Assembly: GCA_011049455.1 (NCBI GenBank)
Contig: DSBL01000089.1
Span: 1 to 49,994 of the forward strand
Source: Desulfonatronum sp.
GTDB taxonomy: Bacteria; Desulfobacterota; Desulfovibrionia; Desulfovibrionales; Desulfonatronaceae
Length of the DNA: 49,994 nt
Direction of reading: 5' to 3'
Shown: piece by piece, positions 33,424 through 41,004 of the stretch
How the letters are laid out: every line of letters starts with the position of its first letter
How positions within the stretch are numbered: the stretch's first letter is position 1
Translations under genes and position numbers: made by a program
Notes under the pieces: model-generated
Told to the model about the DNA's origin: nothing
Database searches by the model: none
The model's input: only the letters and a program-made list of their open reading frames with translations

Positions 33424-34809
33424 CTACTTGCCGATGCAGAACCGGCTGAATATGTGGTGCAGCACCTCTTCGGAAGTGATTTCGCCGGTGATTTCCGCCA
33501 AAATGGCACACACGGATTCCAGGCGCACTCCCAACAGATCGTAGGGGACTTGAGTGCGAATGTCTTGCATCAATGTCCGCAGCTCCATGTCCGCCCGGTG
33601 CAGGGCCAAGCTTTGCCGCAGATTGGGCACCAGGGTTCCCGGGGCCGGGGCCGGGGTTCGAGTTGTCAGGCGGTCGTGGAGGCGTTCCTGGAGAACGTTC
33701 AGGTTGTGGCCGGTCTTGACCGAGATTCGCAGTGTTTCAAAGCCCAACCGTTCAAAGTGCAGGGCCTGATCAGGCTCGGCCGGGAACAGGTCGGCTTTGT
33801 TCAGCACCACCAGGGTGTTGGCCGCGTTCAGATCGGAAAGCAGCGCTTCTTCATGGGGGGCCAAGGGGCGCGAACCGTCCAGGACAAGCAGCAGCAAGTC
33901 CGCTTGAGCCCGCAGCTCCCGGCCCAGGTTTAAGCCGGCCAGTTCCACGGGATCCCCGCTGGGTCTGGTGCCGGCGGTGTCCACCAGCCGGATGGTCAGA
34001 CCGCGCAGGGAGATAGCCGCCTCGATATAATCACGAGTGGTGCCGGGAACATCGCTGACAATAGCCCGGTCGCGGCCCAGAAGCGCGTTGAGCAGGCTGG
34101 ATTTTCCGGCGTTCACCGGTCCGGTGAGCACGCACAAGGCGCCGTCGTTCCAGATGCGGGTTGTTTCGTGGTTGCGCAGCAGGCTCAAAACCTGCTCTTG
34201 CACTCCAGTCATAGCGTTGAGAAACGTTTCCGGGGCCAGGCACTCCACTTCATCTTCGGGAAAATCCACAGCCAGACAAAGCTGGGCACGCAGGTCTTCA
34301 AGGGCGGATTTCAGGGACTGGATGCGTTCATGCAGGCTGCCGGCCAGCTTGGTTTGGGCCAGCAGGGCCGCCGTTGGCGTGACCGCATTGATGACCTCGG
34401 CCACGGCCTCGGCTTGGGTCAGGTCCATGCGGCCGTTGAGAAACGCGCGTTGGGTGAATTCGCCAGGATCTGCGGCGCGAACATCGAGAGTTTGCAGGGC
34501 TTCAAGAACGGACCGAAGAATCACGGGGGAGCCGTGGCAGTTGATTTCCACCACGTCTTCGCCGGTGAAGGAACCCGGCCCCGGCATGAAGCTGACCAGC
34601 ACCTCGTCCAGAATCCGACCAGAGGAGTCCCTGAGATGACCGTGATGCAGGCGATAGGGCTTGAGACAGGTTACGTTCGGCCGGGAGGAGGTGAACAGCC
34701 GCAAGACCGCATTCAGGCTGTGCGGTCCACTGATCCGGATCAGCCCCACTGCGCCGTGTCCCACGGGGGTGGCCACGGCGGCAATGGTTTCGGTCCGATG
34801 GTTGTTCAC
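33424..34809 (-). CDS. mnmE: MnmE tRNA-modification GTPase
   Basis: 461 residues. The N-terminal TrmE domain (IAAVATPVGHGAVGLIRISG) binds folate. The inserted Ras-like G domain has GPVNAGKSS, DTAGT and NKAD. The C-terminal CIGK includes the catalytic Cys. With MnmG it makes 5-carboxymethylaminomethyl uridine at the tRNA wobble position. The GTG start overlaps the jag stop (GTGA), continuing the yidC-jag-mnmE arrangement seen in many bacteria. Confidence 0.96.
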   Translation of the reverse strand: MNNHRTETIAAVATPVGHGAVGLIRISGPHSLNAVLRLFTSSRPNVTCLKPYRLHHGHLRDSSGRILDEVLVSFMPGPGSFTGEDVVEINCHGSPVILRSVLEALQTLDVRAADPGEFTQRAFLNGRMDLTQAEAVAEVINAVTPTAALLAQTKLAGSLHERIQSLKSALEDLRAQLCLAVDFPEDEVECLAPETFLNAMTGVQEQVLSLLRNHETTRIWNDGALCVLTGPVNAGKSSLLNALLGRDRAIVSDVPGTTRDYIEAAISLRGLTIRLVDTAGTRPSGDPVELAGLNLGRELRAQADLLLLVLDGSRPLAPHEEALLSDLNAANTLVVLNKADLFPAEPDQALHFERLGFETLRISVKTGHNLNVLQERLHDRLTTRTPAPAPGTLVPNLRQSLALHRADMELRTLMQDIRTQVPYDLLGVRLESVCAILAEITGEITSEEVLHHIFSRFCIGK

Positions 34810-35495
34810 TTTTCCGAGGTCTGCGCTATGACTGTTTTTTCCGGATCTTCGTTCTTGGGTGCGGGAATGCGGGGCAGAATGAGCACGCGTTTGAGCGGGC
34901 CGTCCCCCTTGCTTTTGGTTTGTATCCCGGCAGTGTTCTGCAGCGCCAAGTGCATGATCCGCCGCTGATAGGAAGGCAGGGGCCTGGTGCTCTCACTCTG
35001 CCCGGTGGACATGACTTTTTCCGCCAGTTCTCGGGCCAGCCTGCGCAATTCCTCGTCCTGCTTCTCCCGGAAATTGTTCGCGTCCAGCATGATCCGCACG
35101 GGGTTGGGCCAACGTCGGGCAACGATGCGACCCAGGATGTATTCCAGGGCGGAAAGGGTTTGACCTGCAGGGCCTATGAGCAGTTCATCGTCGCTGCTGG
35201 AGACGGTCACCTTGGTCATGTCGGACTGGTGTTCAATGCTGAAGCGCGGTTCGGGCACTATGGCGGAGCAAAGACGTTCCGCAACATTGCGGATCATCTC
35301 GTCCAGGTCCGCCAGCCGGTTTCTGGGCTGGGCCTTGATGCGGGCCTTCTTCGCCCCGACCAGTCCGAAAATGCCCGATGATCCCCCCTCCAGAATGGAT
35401 ATTTCCAGTTCATCCCGGGAACAGGAATAAAACGAGCAGGCCTCGGCAATGGCTTCGTCCACACTTTTACTGAGAAATTCCTTGGCTTCGGTCAT
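34806..35495 (-). CDS. jag: Jag/KhpB-family RNA-binding protein
   Basis: 229 residues from the ATG at 35495. An N-terminal Jag domain (EAKEFLSKSVDEAIAEACSF) is followed by a KH domain (ELLIGPAGQTLSALEYI) and an R3H domain (YQRRIMHLAL). It is cytoplasmic and binds single-stranded RNA; family members affect cell division and elongation. The frame stays open into yidC, but the conserved part begins at this ATG; its ribosome site is rather distant. The C-terminal tail is charged and low-complexity. Confidence 0.9.
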   Translation of the reverse strand: MTEAKEFLSKSVDEAIAEACSFYSCSRDELEISILEGGSSGIFGLVGAKKARIKAQPRNRLADLDEMIRNVAERLCSAIVPEPRFSIEHQSDMTKVTVSSSDDELLIGPAGQTLSALEYILGRIVARRWPNPVRIMLDANNFREKQDEELRRLARELAEKVMSTGQSESTRPLPSYQRRIMHLALQNTAGIQTKSKGDGPLKRVLILPRIPAPKNEDPEKTVIAQTSEK

Positions 35496-35563
35496 CTGCG
35501 TGATTTTCTCCTTGCCCTCGAGGAAGGCCTTATCCAAGGGAACATCGCTGCAAAACAAACCGA

Positions 35564-37240
35564 TCAGGCCGCTTTGCGCATGACCCACCACTGCTGGGCT
35601 ATGGACAGGATGTTGTTCACCAGCCAGTAGAGCACCAGCCCCGAGGGGAAGCTTAGAAACAGAAAGGTGAATACAATGGGCAAAAACATCATGATTTTGG
35701 CCTGCATCGGATCTCCCGGGGCCGGAGTCAGTTTTTGCTGCAGAAACATGGTCGCGCCCATGATGATCGGGGTGACGTAAAAGGGATCTTTGGCCGAAAG
35801 ATCCGCCAGCCAGATGATGTCCGTAAAGGGAACATGACTGATGAAGGGCGCGTGCCGCAATTCTATGGCCCCCATCAGGGCCTGGTACAGGGAGATGAAA
35901 ACGGGAATCTGCACGGCAATGGGCAGGCAGCCGCCCAAGGGATTGACCTTGTAGGTCTTGTAGAGCTGCATCATCTCCTGATTCATCTTCTGCCGATCGT
36001 CCTTGTATTTTTCGCGCAGCTTGAGCATCATCGGCTGCAGCTTCTTCATCTGTTGCATGGACTTGTAGCTTTTTTGCGACAAGGGCCAGAAAAGCAGCTT
36101 GATGACGATGGTCAGCAAAATGATGGCCAAGCCGTAATTTTGCACGTATCCGTAAAAGAAGTTCAATACGTGAATCAGCGGTTTGGCGATGATGTCAAAC
36201 CAGCCGTAATGCAGTGCCGCTTCGAGATTGTTCGGGGCAAGGCTCAGGGAGTCCTTTTCCCGGGGACCAAGATAGTAGGTGGTGGAGAATTGCAGCTCCA
36301 TGCGGGGATCCAAAACAAACGTCGGCGTTTCAATGACCGCCCGGTGCACGCCGTTTTCCAGTTTGGCCTTGAATATTGGCGACTCAAATGCCGGAACAAC
36401 GGCGGTCAGAAAGTAATTGCTTTGGATGGCGCCCCAGCGGATGCCGTTTTCGGCCTGGATTCCAGGCAAAAGCTTTTTTTCGCTGCGCTCTTTTTCATAT
36501 CCACCGGCGTCAAAATACGTGATCTGGGTGGGGGTATATCTGTCCTTGATGGCGCTGAGCACATCGCTGGCCATGGTGAATCCCAGAGTGGCACTGATCT
36601 GGTTCAAAGAGTGGTTGCGGACAAAAACTTGTTCCGTGATGAGATAAGAGTCCCCAGAGAACTGCAATTCCCGGATCAATTCCAGGGGGCCGAAGCTGCC
36701 GGTGAAAACAAGTGAGCCTGTTTCTCCGGCGAAAAGGGTCAGGTCTTTTCCGGCAACGCTCCATTCCCCCTGCATCCAGGTCGGTTGGCGATTCCAGAGC
36801 AACCCCATGGGACGCTTGGCCGGTTCAGGCGAGTTGATCAAATCAATGTGCGGTGATCCAGGCGCAATACCCTGGCGGTACTGGAGCAGAACAAAATGTT
36901 CCATGACCCCGCCTTCGGAATTGAGCACGGCTTCATACAAAGGGGTGGTGACGCTCAGGCGCTGCCCCGAAGAAGGCCCGAGGCTTGGTGTGCCCAGGCC
37001 CAAATCCAGGGCTGGCGGTTCGCTTGAATCCTTTGAATCCAAAGGTTGCGCGGGTGCCGCAGCCTGAGTCTCCGGGGAGGGAGATATGGGGCTTGGAGCG
37101 GGAACAAGAGAAGGGGCTTCGGCTGCGGGGGGAACGGTCCCGGGGGGCTGAGATTGCCGGTCCGGGCCAAAAAACCAGCTCCATAAGACAAGAAACGCCA
37201 GGGACAGGGAAATGGCCAGTAAGGCTCGTTTGTGATCCAT
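35564..37240 (-). CDS. yidC: YidC membrane protein insertase
   Basis: 558 residues. An N-terminal anchor (ALLAISLSLAFLVLWSWFFG) is followed by a Pro/Ser/Ala-rich linker, a large periplasmic P1 beta domain (about 110-330), then the conserved five-helix insertase core (YGLAIILLTIVIKLLFWPLS, QKSYKSMQQMKKLQP, NPLGGCLP). It has the Gram-negative long form. It inserts membrane proteins alone or with SecYEG. The start at 37240 removes an upstream open stretch that overlaps yidD. Confidence 0.96.
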   Translation of the reverse strand: MDHKRALLAISLSLAFLVLWSWFFGPDRQSQPPGTVPPAAEAPSLVPAPSPISPSPETQAAAPAQPLDSKDSSEPPALDLGLGTPSLGPSSGQRLSVTTPLYEAVLNSEGGVMEHFVLLQYRQGIAPGSPHIDLINSPEPAKRPMGLLWNRQPTWMQGEWSVAGKDLTLFAGETGSLVFTGSFGPLELIRELQFSGDSYLITEQVFVRNHSLNQISATLGFTMASDVLSAIKDRYTPTQITYFDAGGYEKERSEKKLLPGIQAENGIRWGAIQSNYFLTAVVPAFESPIFKAKLENGVHRAVIETPTFVLDPRMELQFSTTYYLGPREKDSLSLAPNNLEAALHYGWFDIIAKPLIHVLNFFYGYVQNYGLAIILLTIVIKLLFWPLSQKSYKSMQQMKKLQPMMLKLREKYKDDRQKMNQEMMQLYKTYKVNPLGGCLPIAVQIPVFISLYQALMGAIELRHAPFISHVPFTDIIWLADLSAKDPFYVTPIIMGATMFLQQKLTPAPGDPMQAKIMMFLPIVFTFLFLSFPSGLVLYWLVNNILSIAQQWWVMRKAA

Positions 37241-37244
37241 AAGC

Positions 37245-37532
37245 TTAAGAGACGAGAGTGTTGGGGTTTGCGTTCCCGGGACGGCTTCCCGGTGATGTTT
37301 GCATCGGTTTGCGCGGCCAGTGTTCCGGGACCGGGTCATATCCTCCCGCGCACAAGGGTTGGCAGCGCAAGAGCCGCCAAGCGGCCAGGAGCAAGCCCTT
37401 GATTGGTCCATGCCTGTCCACGGCCTGCCTGGCGTATTCCGAGCATGTTGGAAGAAAACGGCAGCATGGAGGAGAGAGCGGGGAAAGCAGCAGCTGATAT
37501 CCCCGAATGATGAGCATCACTATTCGACGCAT
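37245..37532 (-). CDS. yidD: YidD membrane protein insertion efficiency factor
   Basis: 95 residues. It has the family core GYQLLLSPLSPPCCRFLPTCSEYA with its conserved cysteines, then HGPIKGLLLAAWRLLRCQPLCAGGYDPVP. It is thought to assist YidC. The usual start is the ATG at 37532 or at 37517; the first lies nine bases from the rnpA stop. The C terminus has a dispensable low-complexity tail. Confidence 0.93.
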   Translation of the reverse strand: MRRIVMLIIRGYQLLLSPLSPPCCRFLPTCSEYARQAVDRHGPIKGLLLAAWRLLRCQPLCAGGYDPVPEHWPRKPMQTSPGSRPGNANPNTLVS

Positions 37533-37540
37533 AGTCTCGG

Positions 37541-38089
37541 TCAAGACAAGCTTGGCAGGTAAGGGCCGTTCGTGGCGGTCATGTCGCGGCGGACGCGGCG
37601 CGAGGCGGCGAGCAGGTCTTCCCGGATGTCCGTCAGGTGCAGCTTCATGGGATCGACGCCACGTTTGGCAACCACGACAATGTCCCATCCAGGTGGAAAC
37701 GCCTCGCGCTCCAGGCGAAAAAACTCGCGCACCAAGCGTTTAACACGGTTGCGCTGGACGGCGTTGCCGATTTTACGCCCCACGGAGAGACCCAGGCGAA
37801 TTCGGGATTGACCGTGCGTTGCTGATCCAGGAAGACAGAACAAAAGAAAATATTTTGAATAATATTTTCTGCCTTGCGAGTAACACGTAAGAAATTCCGG
37901 GCGGGTCCTAATCCTGTCGTGTCTCCGGAAACTTAGACGGCCAAGCGTTTTCTGCCCTTGGCCCGGCGACGTCGAAGTATTGCCCGGCCGTTTTTGGTCC
38001 GCATTCGAACCAGAAAGCCGTGGGTGCGTTTGCGACGAGTGTTGCTTGGCTGATATGTTCGTTTCATAATATGCTCCTTCGTCGTTCAT
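37541..38089 (-). CDS. rnpA: RNase P protein component, frame overlapping rpmH
   Basis: The conserved RnpA part is [16 protein letters not shown] through [19 protein letters not shown] (the RNR signature) to the C terminus, about 120 residues. It binds the RNase P RNA for tRNA 5' processing. Upstream of this core no ATG, GTG or TTG exists in frame after the rpmH stop. The nearest in-frame ATG is at 38089, upstream of the whole rpmH gene, which would give 182 residues with about 60 extra at the N terminus. That ATG overlaps the stop of the radical SAM gene (ATGA). A rare start such as ATT inside the core is the alternative. Confidence 0.75.
   Translation of the reverse strand: MNDEGAYYETNISAKQHSSQTHPRLSGSNADQKRPGNTSTSPGQGQKTLGRLSFRRHDRIRTRPEFLTCYSQGRKYYSKYFLLFCLPGSATHGQSRIRLGLSVGRKIGNAVQRNRVKRLVREFFRLEREAFPPGWDIVVVAKRGVDPMKLHLTDIREDLLAASRRVRRDMTATNGPYLPSLS
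37933..38067 (-). CDS. rpmH: 50S ribosomal protein L34
   Basis: 44 residues: it begins [19 protein letters not shown] and ends [13 protein letters not shown], the textbook L34 sequence. An AAGGAG site lies at 38074-38079, six bases from the ATG. It heads the conserved rpmH-rnpA-yidD-yidC-jag-mnmE gene order and is entirely overlapped, in another frame, by the open frame of rnpA. Confidence 0.98.
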   Translation of the reverse strand: MKRTYQPSNTRRKRTHGFLVRMRTKNGRAILRRRRAKGRKRLAV

Positions 38090-39327
38090 GAATTGCCTTG
38101 ATGATCCTTCGGGAGCCAATCGTGCCCGAATCGGATCGCCTTTGGGATTTTTGGTGAAACAGAGTCGTTACTTGCGCCCCGGGAAAGAAGGCGGCTTGAG
38201 CTTTGGGATTCCCGAACGTCAAATGTTGAATTCGTCTCATTACAAAGAGCCGCTGACAGAGTCAAGGCATTGGGCGCGCTTTCTTGAGATGCGACCCAAA
38301 AGAACGATTTTTCCCAGGCATGCACCCTGTTTCTGGGGAATCCGGCGCGCTGCCAAACCAAGGCCATGTTTTTGCGATGTCCCCAGAATTCGGCAACAAA
38401 CCGTCTGGGAATAAAAATATGCCAATCCTGGCAAACCGCAGCGGGTCCGGACATGGCGCGCATGGCTTTGCGGATATGCGTGTAAAGGGCCTGCGACTTG
38501 GCCATCTGTCCCAGGGCGGGGTGCCAGGGCCCGGCTTCAATGGCCGCGGAAAGATCCTGTTGCGGGGCGAGTCCGATCCTGATGACCGGAATGTTTGCTT
38601 TCCATAGAGACAAAAGGGCCAGGGATACGGCCCGGAGGGTGAGTTCAAAGTCCCATGGGACGAATTCTTGACGATGGAATGCTTCGGCCAGGGATGTCCC
38701 GTGAAGAACAACGCAGGGATAAATACGCACGGCGTTTGCTTTCAAGGCGCAAGTCTGGAGGAGATCTTTTTCCCAGGAGTCCAAGGTCGCGGCGGGAAGC
38801 CCCGGCATCAGCTGGATGCCCAATTCCAACCCGCTTTGCATGACCTGGACGCAGGCCGCGCGAGCCGCGCCGCCTGAATAGCCCCGCCGGGATCGGTGCA
38901 GCACCTCGTGATCGAAGCTCTGCACGCCCAGTTCAACCATGTCCAGACCTTTGGACTTGAGCCATTCCAGATGGTTGGGAGTGATCCGGTCCGGCCGGGT
39001 GGAGCAGCGGACGTGATTGATCAAGCCTTTTTTCCGAAATTGCATGGCAAGGTCCAGAAAATTGTTTTGCCAGGACTGGGGCAACGCGGTAAAGGTGCCG
39101 CCGAAGAACGCGATCCCCATGTCCTTGTGTCCGTGTTTTGCGCGGTGTTGCAAGTTGTCGTTCAGATTCTGATACACGTCTGACAGGCTGGGGCGGCCCG
39201 CGCCGGTCTGGAGGTGCTGGGCGCAATAAATGCATCGCCCCGGGCACCCGTGATAGGGTAAGAAGACCGGGAGAATTCTCGGCCGATTTTTTTTCGGTTC
39301 AGGATGGCGGATGCAAAGCCAGGTCAT
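38086..39327 (-). CDS. Elp3-like radical SAM protein
   Basis: 413 residues. The radical SAM cluster motif CPGRCIYC is near residues 28-35. It is followed by GIAFFGGTFTALP, STRPDRITPNHLEWL and VELGVQSFDHEVL, as in Elp3 and related radical SAM enzymes. No acetyltransferase domain is present, so it is not a full Elp3; the last about 120 residues are not recognisable. A tRNA-linked role is conceivable from its position before rpmH-rnpA, but this is inference. Its TGA stop overlaps the only plausible ATG of rnpA. Confidence 0.8.
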   Translation of the reverse strand: MTWLCIRHPEPKKNRPRILPVFLPYHGCPGRCIYCAQHLQTGAGRPSLSDVYQNLNDNLQHRAKHGHKDMGIAFFGGTFTALPQSWQNNFLDLAMQFRKKGLINHVRCSTRPDRITPNHLEWLKSKGLDMVELGVQSFDHEVLHRSRRGYSGGAARAACVQVMQSGLELGIQLMPGLPAATLDSWEKDLLQTCALKANAVRIYPCVVLHGTSLAEAFHRQEFVPWDFELTLRAVSLALLSLWKANIPVIRIGLAPQQDLSAAIEAGPWHPALGQMAKSQALYTHIRKAMRAMSGPAAVCQDWHIFIPRRFVAEFWGHRKNMALVWQRAGFPRNRVHAWEKSFFWVASQESAPNALTLSAALCNETNSTFDVRESQSSSRLLSRGASNDSVSPKIPKAIRFGHDWLPKDHQGNS

Positions 39328-39462
39328 GTAATGTCTTCCCCGCCCGGGATAATGCGGTTGAAAAAGTAAACGTTCTCGGCTAGATCAATTTTCGTCAAGG
39401 CATGGGTCGCACGATGCGGCATTGACTTGTCGGCTGTTGATCCAAAGATGAGGAGGGCTCGC

Positions 39463-39873
39463 ATGGCATGCATCTTTTGTGAAATCGTCCAGGGCCGTAT
39501 TCCTTGCGCGCAGGTTTATGCCACGGACACGATCATGGCCTTCCTGGATATTGCTCCGGTTCGTCCGGGCCATGTCCTGGTGATACCCAAAGCCCATTAT
39601 CCGACAATCGAGGATATTCCAACGGATCTGGGCAATGAACTTCTGACCGCCGTGCAGCGTATTTCGGTTGCGATCCGCCGGGCCGTCGATGCACAAGGCC
39701 TGAACGTGATGATGAACAACCACAGGGCGGCCGGGCAATTGGTGGATCATGCCCACTTCCATCTTATTCCCAGGCATGAGCATGACGGGCTGCAACTTTG
39801 GCCGCAATCCGCATATCAAACCCCGGAACAGATGCATAAAATTGCCGACTCCATTAAGGCGGCAATAGGTTGA
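39463..39873 (+). CDS. HIT family hydrolase
   Basis: 136 residues. The start at 39463 has GAGGAGGG just upstream. It has the N-terminal CIFCEIV zinc-type pair, the conserved VRPGHVLVIPKAH stretch and the histidine triad HAHFHLIPR near residue 100. These proteins hydrolyse nucleotide phosphoramidates or dinucleoside polyphosphates; the natural substrate is not certain. It is cytoplasmic and followed 74 bp later by an HU/IHF-type gene. Confidence 0.92.
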   Translation: MACIFCEIVQGRIPCAQVYATDTIMAFLDIAPVRPGHVLVIPKAHYPTIEDIPTDLGNELLTAVQRISVAIRRAVDAQGLNVMMNNHRAAGQLVDHAHFHLIPRHEHDGLQLWPQSAYQTPEQMHKIADSIKAAIG

Positions 39874-39947
39874 TTTTAGAAAAAAAATGTGATTAAGGAC
39901 ATGTTTTACGGCAATATTTCAATCATTCATTTTTTTGCGAGGCGACC

Positions 39948-40238
39948 ATGGGAAAGACACTGACCAAAGCGGAAATCGTGGACACGATATATGAACAGGC
40001 CGAGCGAAGCCGCGCCGAGGTGAAGAATTGCGTTGAATCCTTGTTGGGAATCATGAAGCAAGCGGTGAAGCGAGACCACGCCCTTTTGGTCAGTGGATTC
40101 GGCAAGTTTGAAGCCTATGCCAAAAAAGCCCGCAAGGGGCGCAATCCGCAAACCAGTGAAACCATCATCTTGGCCCCGCGCAAGGTGGTCGTGTTCCGGC
40201 TTTCAAAAAAGTTTCGCAACGAAATCAATCCGCAATAA
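39948..40238 (+). CDS. HU/IHF family DNA-binding protein (IHF alpha-like)
   Basis: 96 residues. It begins MGKTLTKAEIVDTIYEQ, has SGFGKFEAYAKKARKGRNPQTSE in the beta-arm region that bends DNA, and ends in a basic helix. RKGRNPQT with the arm Pro is typical of the family, and the overall match is nearer to IHF alpha than HU. IHF commonly assists sigma-54 promoters, and this genome uses them. It ends 14 bp past the 3' end of the convergent rlpA gene, so the two coding ends overlap. Confidence 0.9.
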   Translation: MGKTLTKAEIVDTIYEQAERSRAEVKNCVESLLGIMKQAVKRDHALLVSGFGKFEAYAKKARKGRNPQTSETIILAPRKVVVFRLSKKFRNEINPQ

Positions 40239-41004
40239 TAAAAGCGGAAAGTTTGCGTGAGGCCAAAACGGTCAGGGCTTTTCTGGCCTGATCCAGACTT
40301 TTGAATTCGCCGGCCTGGACTCGCCAGAATCCTTGACCATCCACGTCCGCAAAGACCGTCCGCGTGCCGCTATAACCGGCGTTTCGCATCTCGCGCATCA
40401 GATTGTCGGCGTTTTCCCGCCTGGTAAACGCTCCCACCTGCACAAAAAATCGTCCGGGCATGCCCCCCGGCCATCGACCAAGCGCCTCCACACGGACCCG
40501 GGCCGTGCCGGGACGGATGACATCCAGTTCCCGGGCCGCGGCATAGGAAAGATCGACAATCCTCTCCCTGGCAAAGGGCCCGCGATCATTGACGCGCAGC
40601 ACGACGGACTTCCCGTTTTCCAGGTTTGTGACCTTGATTTTGGTCTGCATGGGCAAGATTCTGTGCGCCGCTGTAAGCTCGTACATGTTGTAGACCTCGC
40701 CGCTGGCGGTGCGTTTGGCGTGAAACTGCGGACCATACCATGAGGCAATGCCTTCTTCAACGAAACCCTCTGCTGTGGTTATGGGGTGATATGTCTGCCC
40801 CAGAACAGTGTACGGCCGAGCCGTGGGCTCCGTCGCCCCGGGGCGCGGCGAGGGCGCGGAAGATGGCCTGGGAGCGCTTTTGCCGGAGCAGCCCTCCATG
40901 AGCAGGAGCAGAGGGAGCATGATCGCAACCGCAAGCGTTAGCAAAGGCAATACTGCCGGCCGCCGGGCGGCAAAACCGCGATATTTTTCAGGACAGGTCT
41001 TCAC
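40225..41004 (-). CDS. rlpA: RlpA-like septal ring lipoprotein with SPOR domain
   Basis: 259 residues from a GTG at 41004 with a GGAGGAAG ribosome site. The signal peptide ends in the lipobox MEGC. The double-psi beta-barrel (GIASWYGPQFHAKRTASGEVYNM ... RVNDRGPFARERIVDLSYAAA) is a lytic transglycosylase fold with the conserved Asp in NDRGPF. A C-terminal SPOR domain (GRFFVQVGAFTRRENADNL) binds denuded septal peptidoglycan. It overlaps the 3' end of the citrate-synthase-like gene by 17 bp, so translation is coupled to it. Confidence 0.92.
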   Translation of the reverse strand: MKTCPEKYRGFAARRPAVLPLLTLAVAIMLPLLLLMEGCSGKSAPRPSSAPSPRPGATEPTARPYTVLGQTYHPITTAEGFVEEGIASWYGPQFHAKRTASGEVYNMYELTAAHRILPMQTKIKVTNLENGKSVVLRVNDRGPFARERIVDLSYAAARELDVIRPGTARVRVEALGRWPGGMPGRFFVQVGAFTRRENADNLMREMRNAGYSGTRTVFADVDGQGFWRVQAGEFKSLDQARKALTVLASRKLSAFIIAD

